Source of the DNA: Climacteris rufus
Taxonomy: Eukaryota; Chordata; Aves; Passeriformes; Climacteridae
DNA: 64,000 bases
Assembly: GCA_013398175.1 (NCBI GenBank)
Contig: VZRZ01004155.1
Coordinates: forward strand, 297,992-361,991
Reading direction: 5' to 3'
The first letter of the stretch is position 1. Each line of letters opens with the position of its first letter. Shown here piece by piece: positions 24,248 to 36,100 of this stretch. The notes under the pieces were generated by a model, which saw nothing but the letters and a program-made list of their open reading frames with translations, was not told the origin of the DNA and searched no databases. The translations under genes and the position numbers were made by a program.

Positions 24248-24893
24248 CCCGCCTCACCGCGGCGGGGCAGCCGGGCCTCGCCGGGACAGAGGGGCGCGGC
24301 GGCACCACAGCGCCCCCCTGCGGGCGGGAGGACCGCAGGCCCNNNNNNNNNNNNNNNNNNNNNNNNNNNNNNNNNNNNNNNNNNNNNNNNNNNNNNNNNN
24401 NNNNNNNNNNNNNNNNNNNNNNNNNNNNNNNNNNNNNNNNNNNNNNNNNNNNNNNNNNNNNNNNNNNNNNNNNNNNNNNNNNNNNNNNNNNNNNNNNNNN
24501 NNNNNNNNNNNNNNNNNNNNNNNNNNNNNNNNNNNNNNNNNNNNNNNNNNNNNNNNNNNNNNNNNNNNNNNNNNNNNNNNNNNNNNNNNNNNNNNNNNNN
24601 NNNNNNNNNNNNNNNNNNNNNNNNNNNNNNNNNNNNNNNNNNNNNNNNNNNNNNNNNNNNNNNNNNNNNNNNNNNNNNNNNNNNNNNNNNNNNNNNNNNN
24701 NNNNNNNNNNNNNNNNNNNNNNNNNNNNNNNNNNNNNNNNNNNNNNNNNNNNNNNNNNNNNNNNNNNNNNNNNNNNNNNNNNNNNNNNNNNNNNNNNNNN
24801 NNNNNNNNNNNNNNNNNNNNNNNNNNNNNNNNNNNNNNNNNNNNNNNNNNNNNNNNNNNNNNNNNNNNNNNNNNNNNNNNNNNNNNNNNNNNN
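24248..24893. promoter_or_regulatory. CpG-rich NKIRAS2/DNAJC7 divergent promoter, mostly an assembly gap
   Basis: Bases 24248-24342 are very GC- and CpG-rich, and 24343-24893 is N. Sequence resumes CpG-rich at 24894. The NKIRAS2 coding start (minus) lies immediately to the left. The missing DNAJC7 first exon (about 26 codons by length comparison) must lie in the gap or just beside it. A shared bidirectional promoter is inferred from this geometry. Confidence 0.6.
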
Positions 24894-27800
24894 CAGCGGG
24901 GCCCGGCGAGCGGTGACAGCCACGGGCCGCACGCGGCAGGGCTCGGGGGCTGCTGGGTTTGGGATGCGAAGCCGGTGTGTCCCGGTGAGCTCCTGCAGCC
25001 TCCGTATGCACCGAGATTGGAACATCCTCCCGTTACCGGCGTGGCCCAGAAATGCGACTCACACTCTCTGTCCCGAGGCCGCACATTGCTGTCGTGGGAG
25101 TGCGTCCTGCCTCGCTGGGGAGGGAAGGATTAAACGAGCAGAAGAGGAGGCTTCAAACTCCTGAATGTGATGCCCTTTGCAGCTTCATCACCGCGTTCCC
25201 CTGGTCCATTTGAAACCTGCCCGCAGTGGGTGTCACTCTGTCTTACCTTGCTGTGGATAACGGGAAAAATGCCGTGGGCAGAGCCCTGCTCCGGGAATGC
25301 TCCATCAGCCGGGAGCTCCTGGTTTGTCCGTGCGGGGCTCTGGTGCACCGTGCCCGGGAGAGCTGCCAGGGTCACCTGAGCCTGGGGAAGGTGGGATCCC
25401 GACCTTCTCCCCACGTTTTCCTCCCAGGAGTGAGTGAGCTGGAGCGCTGCGGGCAGAGAAGTGGGAAGGTCCCTGTCCAGGAAACTGCTGGTTCTGTAGT
25501 GGCAGGCACTGGTTTCATCTCCCAGGGAGCTGGGAGGAAAGAGCTGTCCCTGTAGGAGGGGAGGCAGTTGCTCTGGAAAATTGTGTAGTGGAATGAAGAA
25601 GAAGAAACAAAACCGAAAGTGGCCTCTGGGGAATGGTGGTTTCAGGCTTCCACTGATGGCCCAAGGGATTCTGTGGAATTGAGGCCTGAGGAGCAGCTCC
25701 CTGGGGAGGTCCTGCTGAGCAGGAAAGGAGGAGCTGCTGAAGAGGCACTTGTGGCTCACAGAGCACAGGGATTGCCCGGCCTGTGAGGCTGGGACAGGCC
25801 TGTATGGGCACGTCATTCCTGCCCCCTGGGCAAGCAAAATGCGTGTTTGAAATGGTAAAAATTCCCAGAGGTAAAACCCTGGCTGAAGGCACAGGTGTTT
25901 GCTGGTAGTGACTTCCAGCTCCTTCCTTCCCTCCTGAGGCTGTGCCACGCACCACTTTCGTGAGGTGCCTTCACAATGTTTCCTTTTCGTGTTCTTTTTG
26001 GAATGTTGCTCCTTTCCCTTGCTAAAATGGACCCATGTGGGGAGGAGCTGATTCCTTGGGGTTGCTCTGGAAGAGCCAGCCCTGTGTGCCCCAATTTCTT
26101 TGCAGTTCTGTGCATTAACCTCTTCCCTACCCCTGGCCCTTCCTGTTTCACTGTAGTAGCTCAGCTGCTCTCGTGGAAATCAGAGCAATAATTACTGTAT
26201 TGGAGAGCAGAATTGGAGCCTCAGAAGGTGTCAGGTGTTAGTGAAACATCCCGGGCCAGGTGAGCTCCACGCAGGACACGCTGATTTGGTGCAGTCTTTG
26301 GGATGTGTCTGTGCTCACTTCCATAAAAATCAGCAGAAGTAAGGGAAAACCTTTTCAGAAGCCAGCAATGAGGGTTCCATGTTCTGTGCTTCCATTTAGG
26401 AATTACAGTACAGCCGAATATGGACTTTGCTCAAGGACTCACCTTGGTCCAAATGCACGATTCAGTTCTCTGTGGCTTAATGAAACTGGCAAGTTAGAAA
26501 ACAAGCAGAAGGGGAGATCTGCATTTCAGAATGGCTGTAATGCCCTGAAGCAGCTGCAGACATGCCAGAGGGCTCTCAGAGTGTCCAGGGCACAGGAATG
26601 GAGTGTGGTCACAGGATAATTATTGTCTGCTGCTGCCTCATGGATTGTTGGGGTCCTGGTGGAAAGCGTTGATGTAATTGTGTTAATTTTATCCATTGGT
26701 GCATCAGTGCAGAGCAGCTGATGAGCAGGACTGGGCCACCCCCAAAACCTCACTTGTTTCTTCATTAATTTTAAAGGTTTCTCACCCATGGGAACAATTT
26801 TTCCCTGCTCCCAACTGCTCTATGAGCTTGGATCCCTGGTGCTCTGCCAGGGAGAATTTCCTTGTCATCTTCCTGGCAGCTCTGGGTTCTGGCTCCTGTG
26901 CATGTTCCAGGCTGGATCTTTCTCCTCCTTCTTCAGCACTGGAGCATGTGGAAGCCTCTTAAAAAGAAATACCTCCAGTTGTTGGGTAAATACTATTAGG
27001 AGATTGCAGAGCCCCTGCTGCAGAGGTGTTGGTACCTCTGTGGGGAATTGTTGTTTCCTGCAGCAAAGCGCCGAGCACGGAGCAGCCCACATGGAGTCCT
27101 GAAGATTCCGGGCCTGGCCAGGCTGGGGGTCACTGATCAGGTCTGCAGGTGTTACCTGGAGGTTGTCAGGTGTTGGTGAGCACTAAGAGTCTTTTCCAGT
27201 GCATGAAGTGAGGTGCATCTCAGAGAGACTGCTCCAGAATAGATGGCGCATCTCACCAGCTCTCAGGGCAGCACTGGCAGGAGGGGGCAAGTCATCTGAG
27301 GGGCACCAGGTTGTTCTGGGATATCCTGGAGAAGGCTCTACTATTCCTATTCTGCCTGTAAATGCGCACTTGGGTTTCCCAGGTGATAAACCAGCTCATT
27401 TTACTCATCTGGAATCATTTTATAATCTTATGCTCATATCAGAAGCAGCAGAAGGTCCTTGTGTAGTTGTTTGCTCCCCTGTGCATCTGCAGAGTGTTTG
27501 AATATTTAACTTAGGCAGTCACTGTATCCAGTAGGAAAAGGTGAGCTGTACCTACAGTTTCAGCCTATTTCCTGAAAAAGAAATGTGCTTTTTTAGGGTG
27601 AATCATGATGTAGATGCAGTTGTTTTCCAATGGAATTCTTACAGCTGGTTGGCTTCCTCCATTCAAAAGGAACTGCTTCCTTCAAAAAAGCAGTCTCAGG
27701 CGGATTCTAGACCCTTCCATGGGTTTTCACGAAAGTTGTGCTGTGGCCCTGCCAGGCGTGATGGGGCCATTGCTGGGAATTAGGTTAATTCCGAGCTCCG

Positions 27801-28227
27801 GGAATTACATAACGACACAATTAAAGTTGAGGCTCAGCTGCTGTTCTCACTCGTGGCTGCAGGGAAGGTTTGGGTCAGTTCCTGGATTTCTTGTGGCATA
27901 TTTTGGTTCTTTTAGCTCTTTTGGTCTTCCCTGAGTTTGCCCTTGGGTGTGGGGAATGTGCTGGGGATTTGAGCACCTTCTGGGTTCCGATTCTTGGAGA
28001 GGCTCGAGGCAGCCCTGTGTTACATTTCCACGGGTGAGCCCTTTGCCCATCTGTGTAGATATTTTTGTGTCCACACTGGGATTTCCTGGGCTGGGGCTGC
28101 GTGGGGTGGCTGCTGTGTTGTCTATGCTGCTGCGAACCCGCCGGGAGCGCGTTGGGGGGAGCTGATGTGCCAGGAAACTGCTCTGCTCTGCCCTCGGCGG
28201 GTCAGCACTGCTACGTGGGAGTGTGTG

Positions 28228-28406
28228 CTGGGACACTGCCCTGGGGAGCCTGTCCCAGCGCCCAGCCACCCTCTGGGAGAAGAATCTTTTCCTAATATCC
28301 AACCTAACCCTCCCTGACCCAGCTCCAGCCATTCCCTCGGGTCACTGCTCACCAGAGAAGAGCTCAGTGCTTGCCCCTCTGCTGCCCCTCATGAGGAAGT
28401 TGTAAA
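28228..28406 (-). mobile_element. CR1 LINE fragment, reverse orientation
   Basis: CCACCCTCTGGGAGAAGAATCTTTTCCTAATATCC and the following CCTAACCCTCCCTGACCCAGCTCCAGCCATTCCCTCGG-type text is a CR1 body segment in antisense orientation. It has been 3'-truncated or eroded before the terminal tail. It is intronic in DNAJC7. Confidence 0.75.
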
Positions 28407-29297
28407 GATATATTCATTTCTCTCTAAATCCTCACTCAGTGTCAAAACTCACCTGAGGAAGGGTCTCTGAAGTGCACCCTGTGTATCTCTCTGGCACACT
28501 GAGTGTTTAGTTTCTTCTTCAAGTCCTGGAAGAAGGGAGGCGAGAGTATTGTATGTCCAGTGGCAAAACACGGTGGCTAATTTTAAGCTCTAGACATCTG
28601 CCTACTGTAAACTGAATTGAGATCACCCAACTTATTTTACCCCAGCAGCTGAGTCACATCTGACAGCTGAGAATCTGGGTGGGATTTCACCCCCAAAAAT
28701 GCCCAATAAAGGCACCATATCCTATTATAGAAAAAGCCCCTGCAAGAACTACACAGAAAAGGCAGGTGTGTTCCTTTTGCCAAAGCATAACAGGAAAGAT
28801 TGCTTGGCCAGGACAGGATTTTGGAGCCTTCCTTAAATCCTGGCTATTTTAGGGTTTTGTCACGGTTTCATAACAGAGGCAGGCGGTGAAGTGGGAGTGA
28901 GGGTCAGGAGAGCTGGGAGAGAGTGACTCTGCCACCCACTCAGGTGTTGAATTTCTGTCACTGGTGGTATTGCCTTGGCACATCCCTGCTCAGGGCCGTG
29001 CCAGCACACCTGGACCAAGAGCTGCTGGGCTACAGATCCCCAGAGGTTCCCATGACAGAAAAATCAGGTGACTGTGGGCTGGGTCTGCGGGAGTCTCCTT
29101 GGGAGCTGGAGTGGGAGGGTGGAAGCCACGATCGGCACTCGAGCGGGGGCAGCGTGTGGAAGCTCTGAGGAGGAGGCAGGAGTTGTTAGGCAAGCGTGGG
29201 ATTGTGTCACTGTGTGCAGGATGGCTTCTCCAAGAGCTGCTGTGCTGGGAACGAGCAGGGGCTGAGCTTTTGCAGGGCACAGGGAGGAGAAGGAGCC

Positions 29298-30335
29298 TTG
29301 TGCTGGTTCCTGTCTCACCAGGCAGGCTGTGAGCTCCATGCTCAGAGCTTTGTGCTGGTTCCTGTCTCACCAGGCAGGCTGTGAGCTCCATACTCAGAGC
29401 TTTGTGCTGGTTCCTCTGACCAGGCAGGCTGTGAGCTCTGTGCTCAGAGCCTTGTGCTGGTTCCTGTCTCACCAGGCAGGCTGTGAGCTCCATACTCAGA
29501 GCCTTGTGCTGGTTCCTGTCTCACCAGGCAGGCTGTGAGCTCCATACTCAGAGCCTTGTGCTGGTTCCTGTCTCACCAGGCAGGCTGTGAGCTCTGTGCT
29601 CAGAGCTTTGTGCTGGTTCCTGTCTCACCAGGCAGGCTGTGAGCTCCATACTCAGAGCCTTGTGCTGGTTCCTGTCTCACCAGGCAGGCTGTGAGCTCCA
29701 TACTCAGAGCCTTGTGCTGGTTCCTGTCTCACCAGGCAGGCTGTGAGCTCCATACTCAGAGCCTTGTGCTGGTTCCTGTCTCACCAGGCAGGCTGTGAGC
29801 TCCATACTCAGAGCCTTGTGCTGGTTCCTGTCTCACCAGGCAGGCTGTGAGCTCCATACTCAGAGCCTTGTGCTGGTTCCTGTCTCACCAGGCAGGCTGT
29901 GAGCTCCATACTCAGAGCCTTGTGCTGGTTCCTGTCTCACCAGGCAGGCTGTGAGCTCCATACTCAGAGCCTTGTGCTGGTTCCTGTCTCACCAGGCAGG
30001 CTGTGAGCTCCATACTCAGAGCCTTGTGCTGGTTCCTGTCTCACCAGGCAGGCTGTGAGCTCCATACTCAGAGCCTTGTGCTGGTTCCTGTCTCACCAGG
30101 CAGGCTGTGAGCTCCATACTCAGAGCCTTGTGCTGGTTCCTGTCTCACCAGGCAGGCTGTGAGCTCCATACTCAGAGCCTTGTGCTGGTTCCTGTCTCAC
30201 CAGGCAGGCTGTGAGCTCTGTGCTCAGAGCCTTGTGCTGGTTCCTGTCTCACCAGGCAGGCTGTGAGCTCCATACTCAGAGCTTTGTGCTGGTTCCTGTC
30301 TCACCAGGCAGGCTGTGAGCTCTGTGCTCAGAGCC
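29298..30335. repeat. 52-bp minisatellite, 20 units, in DNAJC7 intron 1
   Basis: Twenty head-to-tail units begin with TTGTGCTGGTTCCTGTCTCA. Starts fall at 29298, 29350, 29402, then every 52 bp from 29452 to 30284. The third unit is 2 bp shorter. Most inner units are identical to the eye. Units differ mainly at one spot, CCATACTC versus CTGTGCTC, and at a final C/T. The variant units cluster at both ends. The period is not a multiple of 3, and no spacers are present. It abuts a forward CR1 copy on its right. Confidence 0.97.
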
Positions 30336-30371
30336 TGAGTGTGCGAGGGAGCATCAGCACACGCAGCTACT

Positions 30372-30608
30372 GCTTGTCTCCATTGGTCTCAAGCTGTGCC
30401 ACGAGAGGTTCAGACTGGACATCAGGTGGAATTTCTTCACAGAAAGAGTTGTCAGACATTGCCCAGGGAGGCGGTGGAGTCCCCATCCCTGGAAGTGTTC
30501 AAGGAATGACTGGACATGGCTCTCAGTGCTCTGATCGACAAGGTGGCGATCAATTGCAGGTTGGACTCAATGAGTTTGGAGGTTTTTTCCAACCCAAGTG
30601 ATTCTGTG
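30372..30608 (+). mobile_element. CR1 LINE 3' end, forward orientation
   Basis: The order AGGTTCAGACTGGACATCAG, GTGGAGTCCCCATCCCTGG, GGTTGGACTC, CCAACCCAAGTGATTCTGTGG is a standard CR1 3' segment with a complete tail. It sits directly next to the 52-bp minisatellite. Confidence 0.9.
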
Positions 30609-33121
30609 GTGACAGAGACCAAAGCACTTCAAATATTAGGGATGTTGAGAAACACAAGAGAGAAAGAATTGCCTGGCTCGTGAGGAGAGTCAGTGCCAGC
30701 AGCCCCTCCTGTGCCTGCAGTGCGTGTGAGCCATGAAAGACAAGCTTCTTCCCCAGCTCCTTGGTGCAGCTCTTCTCTGTTTCTGTGGCCAGCATGGAGC
30801 AGCCCTGCGAAGACACCAACCCCGTCACAAAGCCGCCCATTCAGCTGGGGGTGTATTTTTAGCAAAGCATGATTCTTCTTCAGTGTCAAAAGTAGCAAGT
30901 GGGGAGCGCAGGCCCCAGCAGCGCGGGAGGCAGAATGAGCTCATTCAGGCCGCAGCATCTGTTGGGGTGAAACAATCCCCAGTGAGATCAGGGGCTGCAG
31001 TTCTCCTTGTTGGAGCTGGAGCCGTGGTAAACAAGGGCTGTGTGCTCCTGTGTCAGTGGGGCACAGCAGGGCAGAGCTGGAGCTCGAGCCCAGCCTGACA
31101 GCTCCAGCAGGTCCTTTGCCTTCGTGCTGTGGGGGTGATTTGCTTTCACAATTTTTATCATTGAGCTTTAGGCCATGTGAGCAGCAGAAATATCTTTCTG
31201 CCAGTGTCACCCAAGGCACTGTGACTTGTTGATACATTGATCTGTATTAAAATGCTTAAAAAGAAAACAGACCAATAAAAAAGAGTAGAAAACAGTAATC
31301 CTTGTGTGGGGGTGTTTCTCTGGCATCTCAAAGTACCACTGCTTTCTGAAAATTGTTTTTGCCAGGGATCTGTTTTTTTTCTCCTGCTTTCCCAGGTCTT
31401 CCCAGCAGTTTGTGGCAGATGGGATGCTCTGGCACCCAGCCTTTGTCTGTGTCCATTAGATGGTAATTCCTCATGACATGACAGGTTAAATTCCTGAAAG
31501 ACTTGTGACTCTCTGTGCTGGACAGGTTGTGGTGGTGGCTTAGATGAGTTCTGCTATCAAGACTGTTCACCCATTTCTTTAGACTGTACAGCAGAGACCT
31601 TCTGAGGGAAGGAACTTCTCTAGGGTCTGTGATTTTCTTCTCCATTTATGATTACAGAAACAAGAGCACAGCGAGACTCTTTACTGCCCAGGTTCTAACA
31701 GTGCAGAATTGCTGAGTAGTTTTTCCACTGTATTTAGATATTTGATTTGTAATATTCAAAAGAGGTGGTTGTGTTTGCAAACATTTTAATCATGCAGAGT
31801 TTGCATCCTGATGCTTTTGATACGGATTCATCCCACAGGCACATCCTTGTTGTAGATCAGTGTAGCTGGGAGGGTGCAGAGCTCCTGGGGCTCTGGTGGG
31901 TGCTGGCTCCTGAGGAAAAGCCAGGCTGCAGCACCTGCCTCAGGTGTGATGCTGGGAGTGCTGGGGCAGAGGAGGGATGGCAGTTTCCCATCTCCATGGG
32001 AGAGTTCGTAATTTGCTGGAGCAGAAGTGGGAGGAGCTGACCCGGAGCCTGGGACAAAGCCCTTGGGGAGCAGTGGGTGTGTGCCCCTTGCTCTGCTGCA
32101 GTTCTTACCCATCTCATCTCATCTGATCTCATCCCAGGGTTTAACTCCTGCAGAGCTGTTGGTGGACTCAGCCGGGGTGTAGCCCACAGCAAAAGTTAAA
32201 ACTGAAAGTGAAGAGCACACTTCCCAGTGTCCATTGTCCTGCCAGCTGGGAGATCTGCAGTGGCTCAGTGAAAACAACCCCTGCATGAGGCAGCTGTGTG
32301 GGAACAGCCAATGGCAGCCTGAGCGAGGCTGAAAACATGGGAACTTGTTCCAACACAATTCCCTTTGTTCTCCCCAGGTCAGCCTGCTGAGCACTGCTCC
32401 CATTCGCTGCTCCATCACCGTGATGTGCTCTCCCTCTCAGCCTGTGCAGCTGAAAGGCTGAAGGGAGATGGGGGAAGAGAAAGGGCTTGGTTTCCCTCAG
32501 GGGAAGCTTTGCTTTTGAGAGTTTAAGGGAAGCTGCTTTAAACCATATGTTGTGTGTTTTTAAATGTCCCAAGCTGTCTCTGCAAACGCTTGCTCTGGAG
32601 TGTGAGGACTATTTCTAGACCTGTTGCCAAGGCAGTACCAGGCTTCTGTTGGAGGCTTGTACCCATATTTCTTTTTGATTGAGCTGTCTTTTGAATGTGG
32701 AAATTGTTCTTGGCCCTGGTTTGTAAGTACGTGGGACTCCTGAAAGAGCCATCACTGTCTCTTGTGCTCTGAGGTGCAGCACCTTGCAGGAGGGGGCTGT
32801 TGAATGAACCTCGTACCAGGGAGTTCTGCTGGACTCTCTAAGGGGACTCAAAAGTGGCTTTAGGCTGCTATTGCATCCCTGTAAAATTTGGCCAGGAAAT
32901 ATCCCTGAGTATCCTGGGTAAAGGGCTGGAGTATCTGGGAGCCAGGACATGAAGTGTGCTGCTTTCTCCTGGGCAGTGTGTGCTGAGGAGATCTCACAAC
33001 ACCCAGCTACAAGCATTTGGAGCATTGATCAATTATACTGAGGTTGCTTGGGGACTTGTCATGGTCAAAATCTGTCTAGTGCTCAATTCCTCTGAAAATG
33101 TGGTGTTTTGCTTCCTTTCAG

Positions 33122-36100
33122 AGAAGCAGAAGCTTTCAAGGAGCAAGGAAATGCATACTATGCCAAGAAAGATTACAACGAAGCGTACAACTACTACACA
33201 AAAGCCATAGGTGAGAACAGCTGGTGATCCTATCAATCTGTGCTGAGTACCATGTCTAAAAATCAAACACAGCAGTGGGGTTTCTGGCAGCACATGCTGA
33301 ATGAAAACTTGCCTGCTTTAATTACCTTGGGAAATGTCACCAGATCGATAATGCCAGTCAGAGCCAATGTTCTGAAGTGCCACGAGTTGTGTAGCTGCTG
33401 CATTACCCTGATAGTCTTGCATTGTCTGCAGATACATGTCCCAATAATGCCAGTTATTATGGGAACAGAGCTGCCACGCTCATGATGTTGGGGAGGTTCC
33501 GAGAAGCACTGGAGGACGCTCAGCAGTCGGTCAGGTTGGACGACAGCTTTGTACGGGTACGTGGAGAACTTCAGGCCCCTCATTCAGTGCCTGTCTGCAC
33601 CTGTTACAGCTCTTGCAGCTCCCTTTTACCTGTGTTCCCAGGGCCACCTGCGGGAAGGGAAGTGCCACCTTTCCCTAGGGAATGCCATGGCTGCCAGCCG
33701 CTGCTTTCAACGAGTTTTAGAATTGGATCATAAGAATACCCAGGCACAGCAGGAGGTAAGAGGACCTTTAGATTTAACTGACCCAGTAGATGGTGAGGAG
33801 GCTGAGCTGGTCTTTACCCCAGATCTCCAAAGGAGAAATGGAGAGTTGTGTAAGGCAGCTGCCACTGTTGTGTCTCTTTCACAGGGTACGTTTTCCTGGG
33901 CTCCCAGTTCAGTTGCTTGATTTCAAACTGATATTAATGTTGGCAGAAGTATTTGTCATCTGCATTATTGGTCCATGGTCTGCAGTAGTTTTGGCTCTGA
34001 CATTCAGGGATTGGCTGCTCAAATGCTGCTTGGTGGCATTTCAGAGCAGAGATTGTCCTGCAGCACTTGTGTGTTCTGTCTTGCAGCTGAAAAATGCCAC
34101 GACTGTGCTTGAGTATGAAAAAATAGCTGAAGTGGATTTTGAGAAGCGGGATTTCAGGAAGGTGAGATTAACTTGTTTGCTGTGGTCTTATATAAGAACT
34201 GATGTGTTTGGCATGACCCATGCAGGTGTGTGGCTGTTTTCCTTGCTGGCTGTTTGGGAGGTGCTGTGCCACATCTGTTGGAGCAGGGCTGGCTGGTGAA
34301 CTGTGTCAGCTCTGAAAGTGGGAGAGCTCACGCTCCCTGAGCACTGACCAAATGACAAGTGAGGAGGTGACTGACTCAAGCCAGCCCTCTGTCACTGCTT
34401 GCTTTGCAGGGTGACTGGAGTCATGAATGAGCTGTTTGAGGCAGATTTTGTCAGCAGCAGCATTTGATCACACTTTGCTCCTGAAATGCATATCCAGGAT
34501 TCTTCTTTCTCAACTCTTTAAAAGATGAAGAAACAGGCTGACTACATCCTAGTGAGAGTCACACAAGGAGGAATGCAGATCTGCATGGGGCATTTTCCTT
34601 ACTGCTTCCAAATCTTTCTTCCCAAGGGCTGTAACAGGATGCAGCTGGTACTGACCTGATAGAACAAGAAATGACAGCATGAAATCTGAAAGACACCAAG
34701 CACTTCTCATGCAACTGTTTCTGTGCAGTGGATGCATGTAAGGCTCAGATTTATCCCAGGAAGGAGAATGGCTGGTACACTGAACTTGTTGTTCAGGTCA
34801 CTCTTAGGCTAAGATTAAGGTTTTGGAAGGGTAAATCCCAACTTTATATCACCTGTTTCTGAGGAGCAAATGGGATGTGTGGTCAGTCTGAATTTCCTAT
34901 GTAGGAATTGCGCTGCCTGTATTGCACGCCCAGTGTGTCTGCATCTGTCCCTCACTTCCCCAGTCCCACTTCACTGGGCAGGCTCACATGAAACGTGACC
35001 TTTGTTTCTGGAGAGCTGCTCCTGCCTTCCCCAGGAGCCCTTGGCTCTGGAGCACACTGCTTCCCACAGCAGGGCCCCGTGATGTCACGGGCTGGGGAGC
35101 AGATGAACCTTGGGGAACAATGCCCCGTTCTTGCGCAGATGTCCCTGCCAGAGAGCAGGGATGGAAAAGACCCATTAGCTCACCCTGCCCATGGCTGTCA
35201 GGCCAGTGGAAGATCAGCCCCTGCACTGTACTTTTTTGTGTTTTGTGCAGTCCAGACTGTCTTGATCTATTGAATATCTGTCCCTTCCGCGTGTCTTTAT
35301 ACTGCAGGAAACAGGGGCAGGATTGTCCTCCTTGGCTTTTTCTTTAGGGCTTACAGTTTAGAAGAGTTGAAGGGATGGACCTTCTACAGGTCTCCCTTGA
35401 GTCTTGTGTAGTGCTCTGTCACAGTAAGGCAGCAGATGCCTCAGACCTTGGCACACAAAGCCCTTTGAAAGGCAAAACCTGCACACGAGGAGAATTTTCA
35501 ATGAAATGTGTCTCTAGCAGCGCTGGAGGTGGCTGCCTGCGCACTCACCTTCCTGGTCAAACACAAATCCCAAGCGTGGGGCAGCTGTTCAGACTAGGCC
35601 CTTGGCTCTTTGCTGTGCTCACACCTTTGGTTTTTCCCAGGTTGTGTTTTGCATGGATCGTGCTTTGGAGTTCGCTCCCGCGTGTCACCGGTTCAAGATC
35701 CTCAAGGCCGAGTGTTTGGCGCTGCTGGGCCGGTACCCCGAGGCACAGTCCGTGGCCAGGTGAGTGTCCAAGGGCTGGGGCTGGGGAACACTGCTGGGGT
35801 GTCCTGGCTGCTGCCTGTGCTCCACACCTGGAATAAGTGAGGGAATGTAAAATAAAAACAGTCCTTAATGCATATTGTGATGAGGAGGGAGTGTGTGAAT
35901 TCATCCCCGTTAATCTTCCTGGGAAGCTGCATCCAGTCCCCGTTCATAACCAACCATCCTGCTCGAGCAGGCTTCCCTCCTTTTGGCTTGTCTATGCCAC
36001 AAAATAACTTGGATACCTGAGTGGAGGAAGGTGCTTGTGGAGCTGAGAAGGAAGGGCACTGGGGAAGGTTTCTGGTGCTGCTGTGTTGCAGTGATATCCT

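Larger units (their letters stand above)
24894..33121 (+). other. DNAJC7: DNAJC7 intron 1 (about 8.2 kb)
   Basis: The stretch runs from the gap to the first resolved DNAJC7 exon. It holds CR1 fragments and a 52-bp minisatellite, both listed separately. I find no coding exon or RNA gene in it. Open frames inside it are not supported by any protein signature. Confidence 0.6.

Noticed and set aside
23892..25164. Several 250-410 codon frames across 24343-24893
   Set aside because: They are open only because N bases cannot encode stops.
28990..29538. Repetitive peptides (MELTACLVRQEPAQ-type) in the minisatellite
   Set aside because: The 52-bp period shifts the frame each unit and no transcript logic supports coding.
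29298..30335. CRISPR-like regular repeat array
   Set aside because: Units are directly contiguous with no unique spacers, the genome is avian, and the 52-bp units are a minisatellite.
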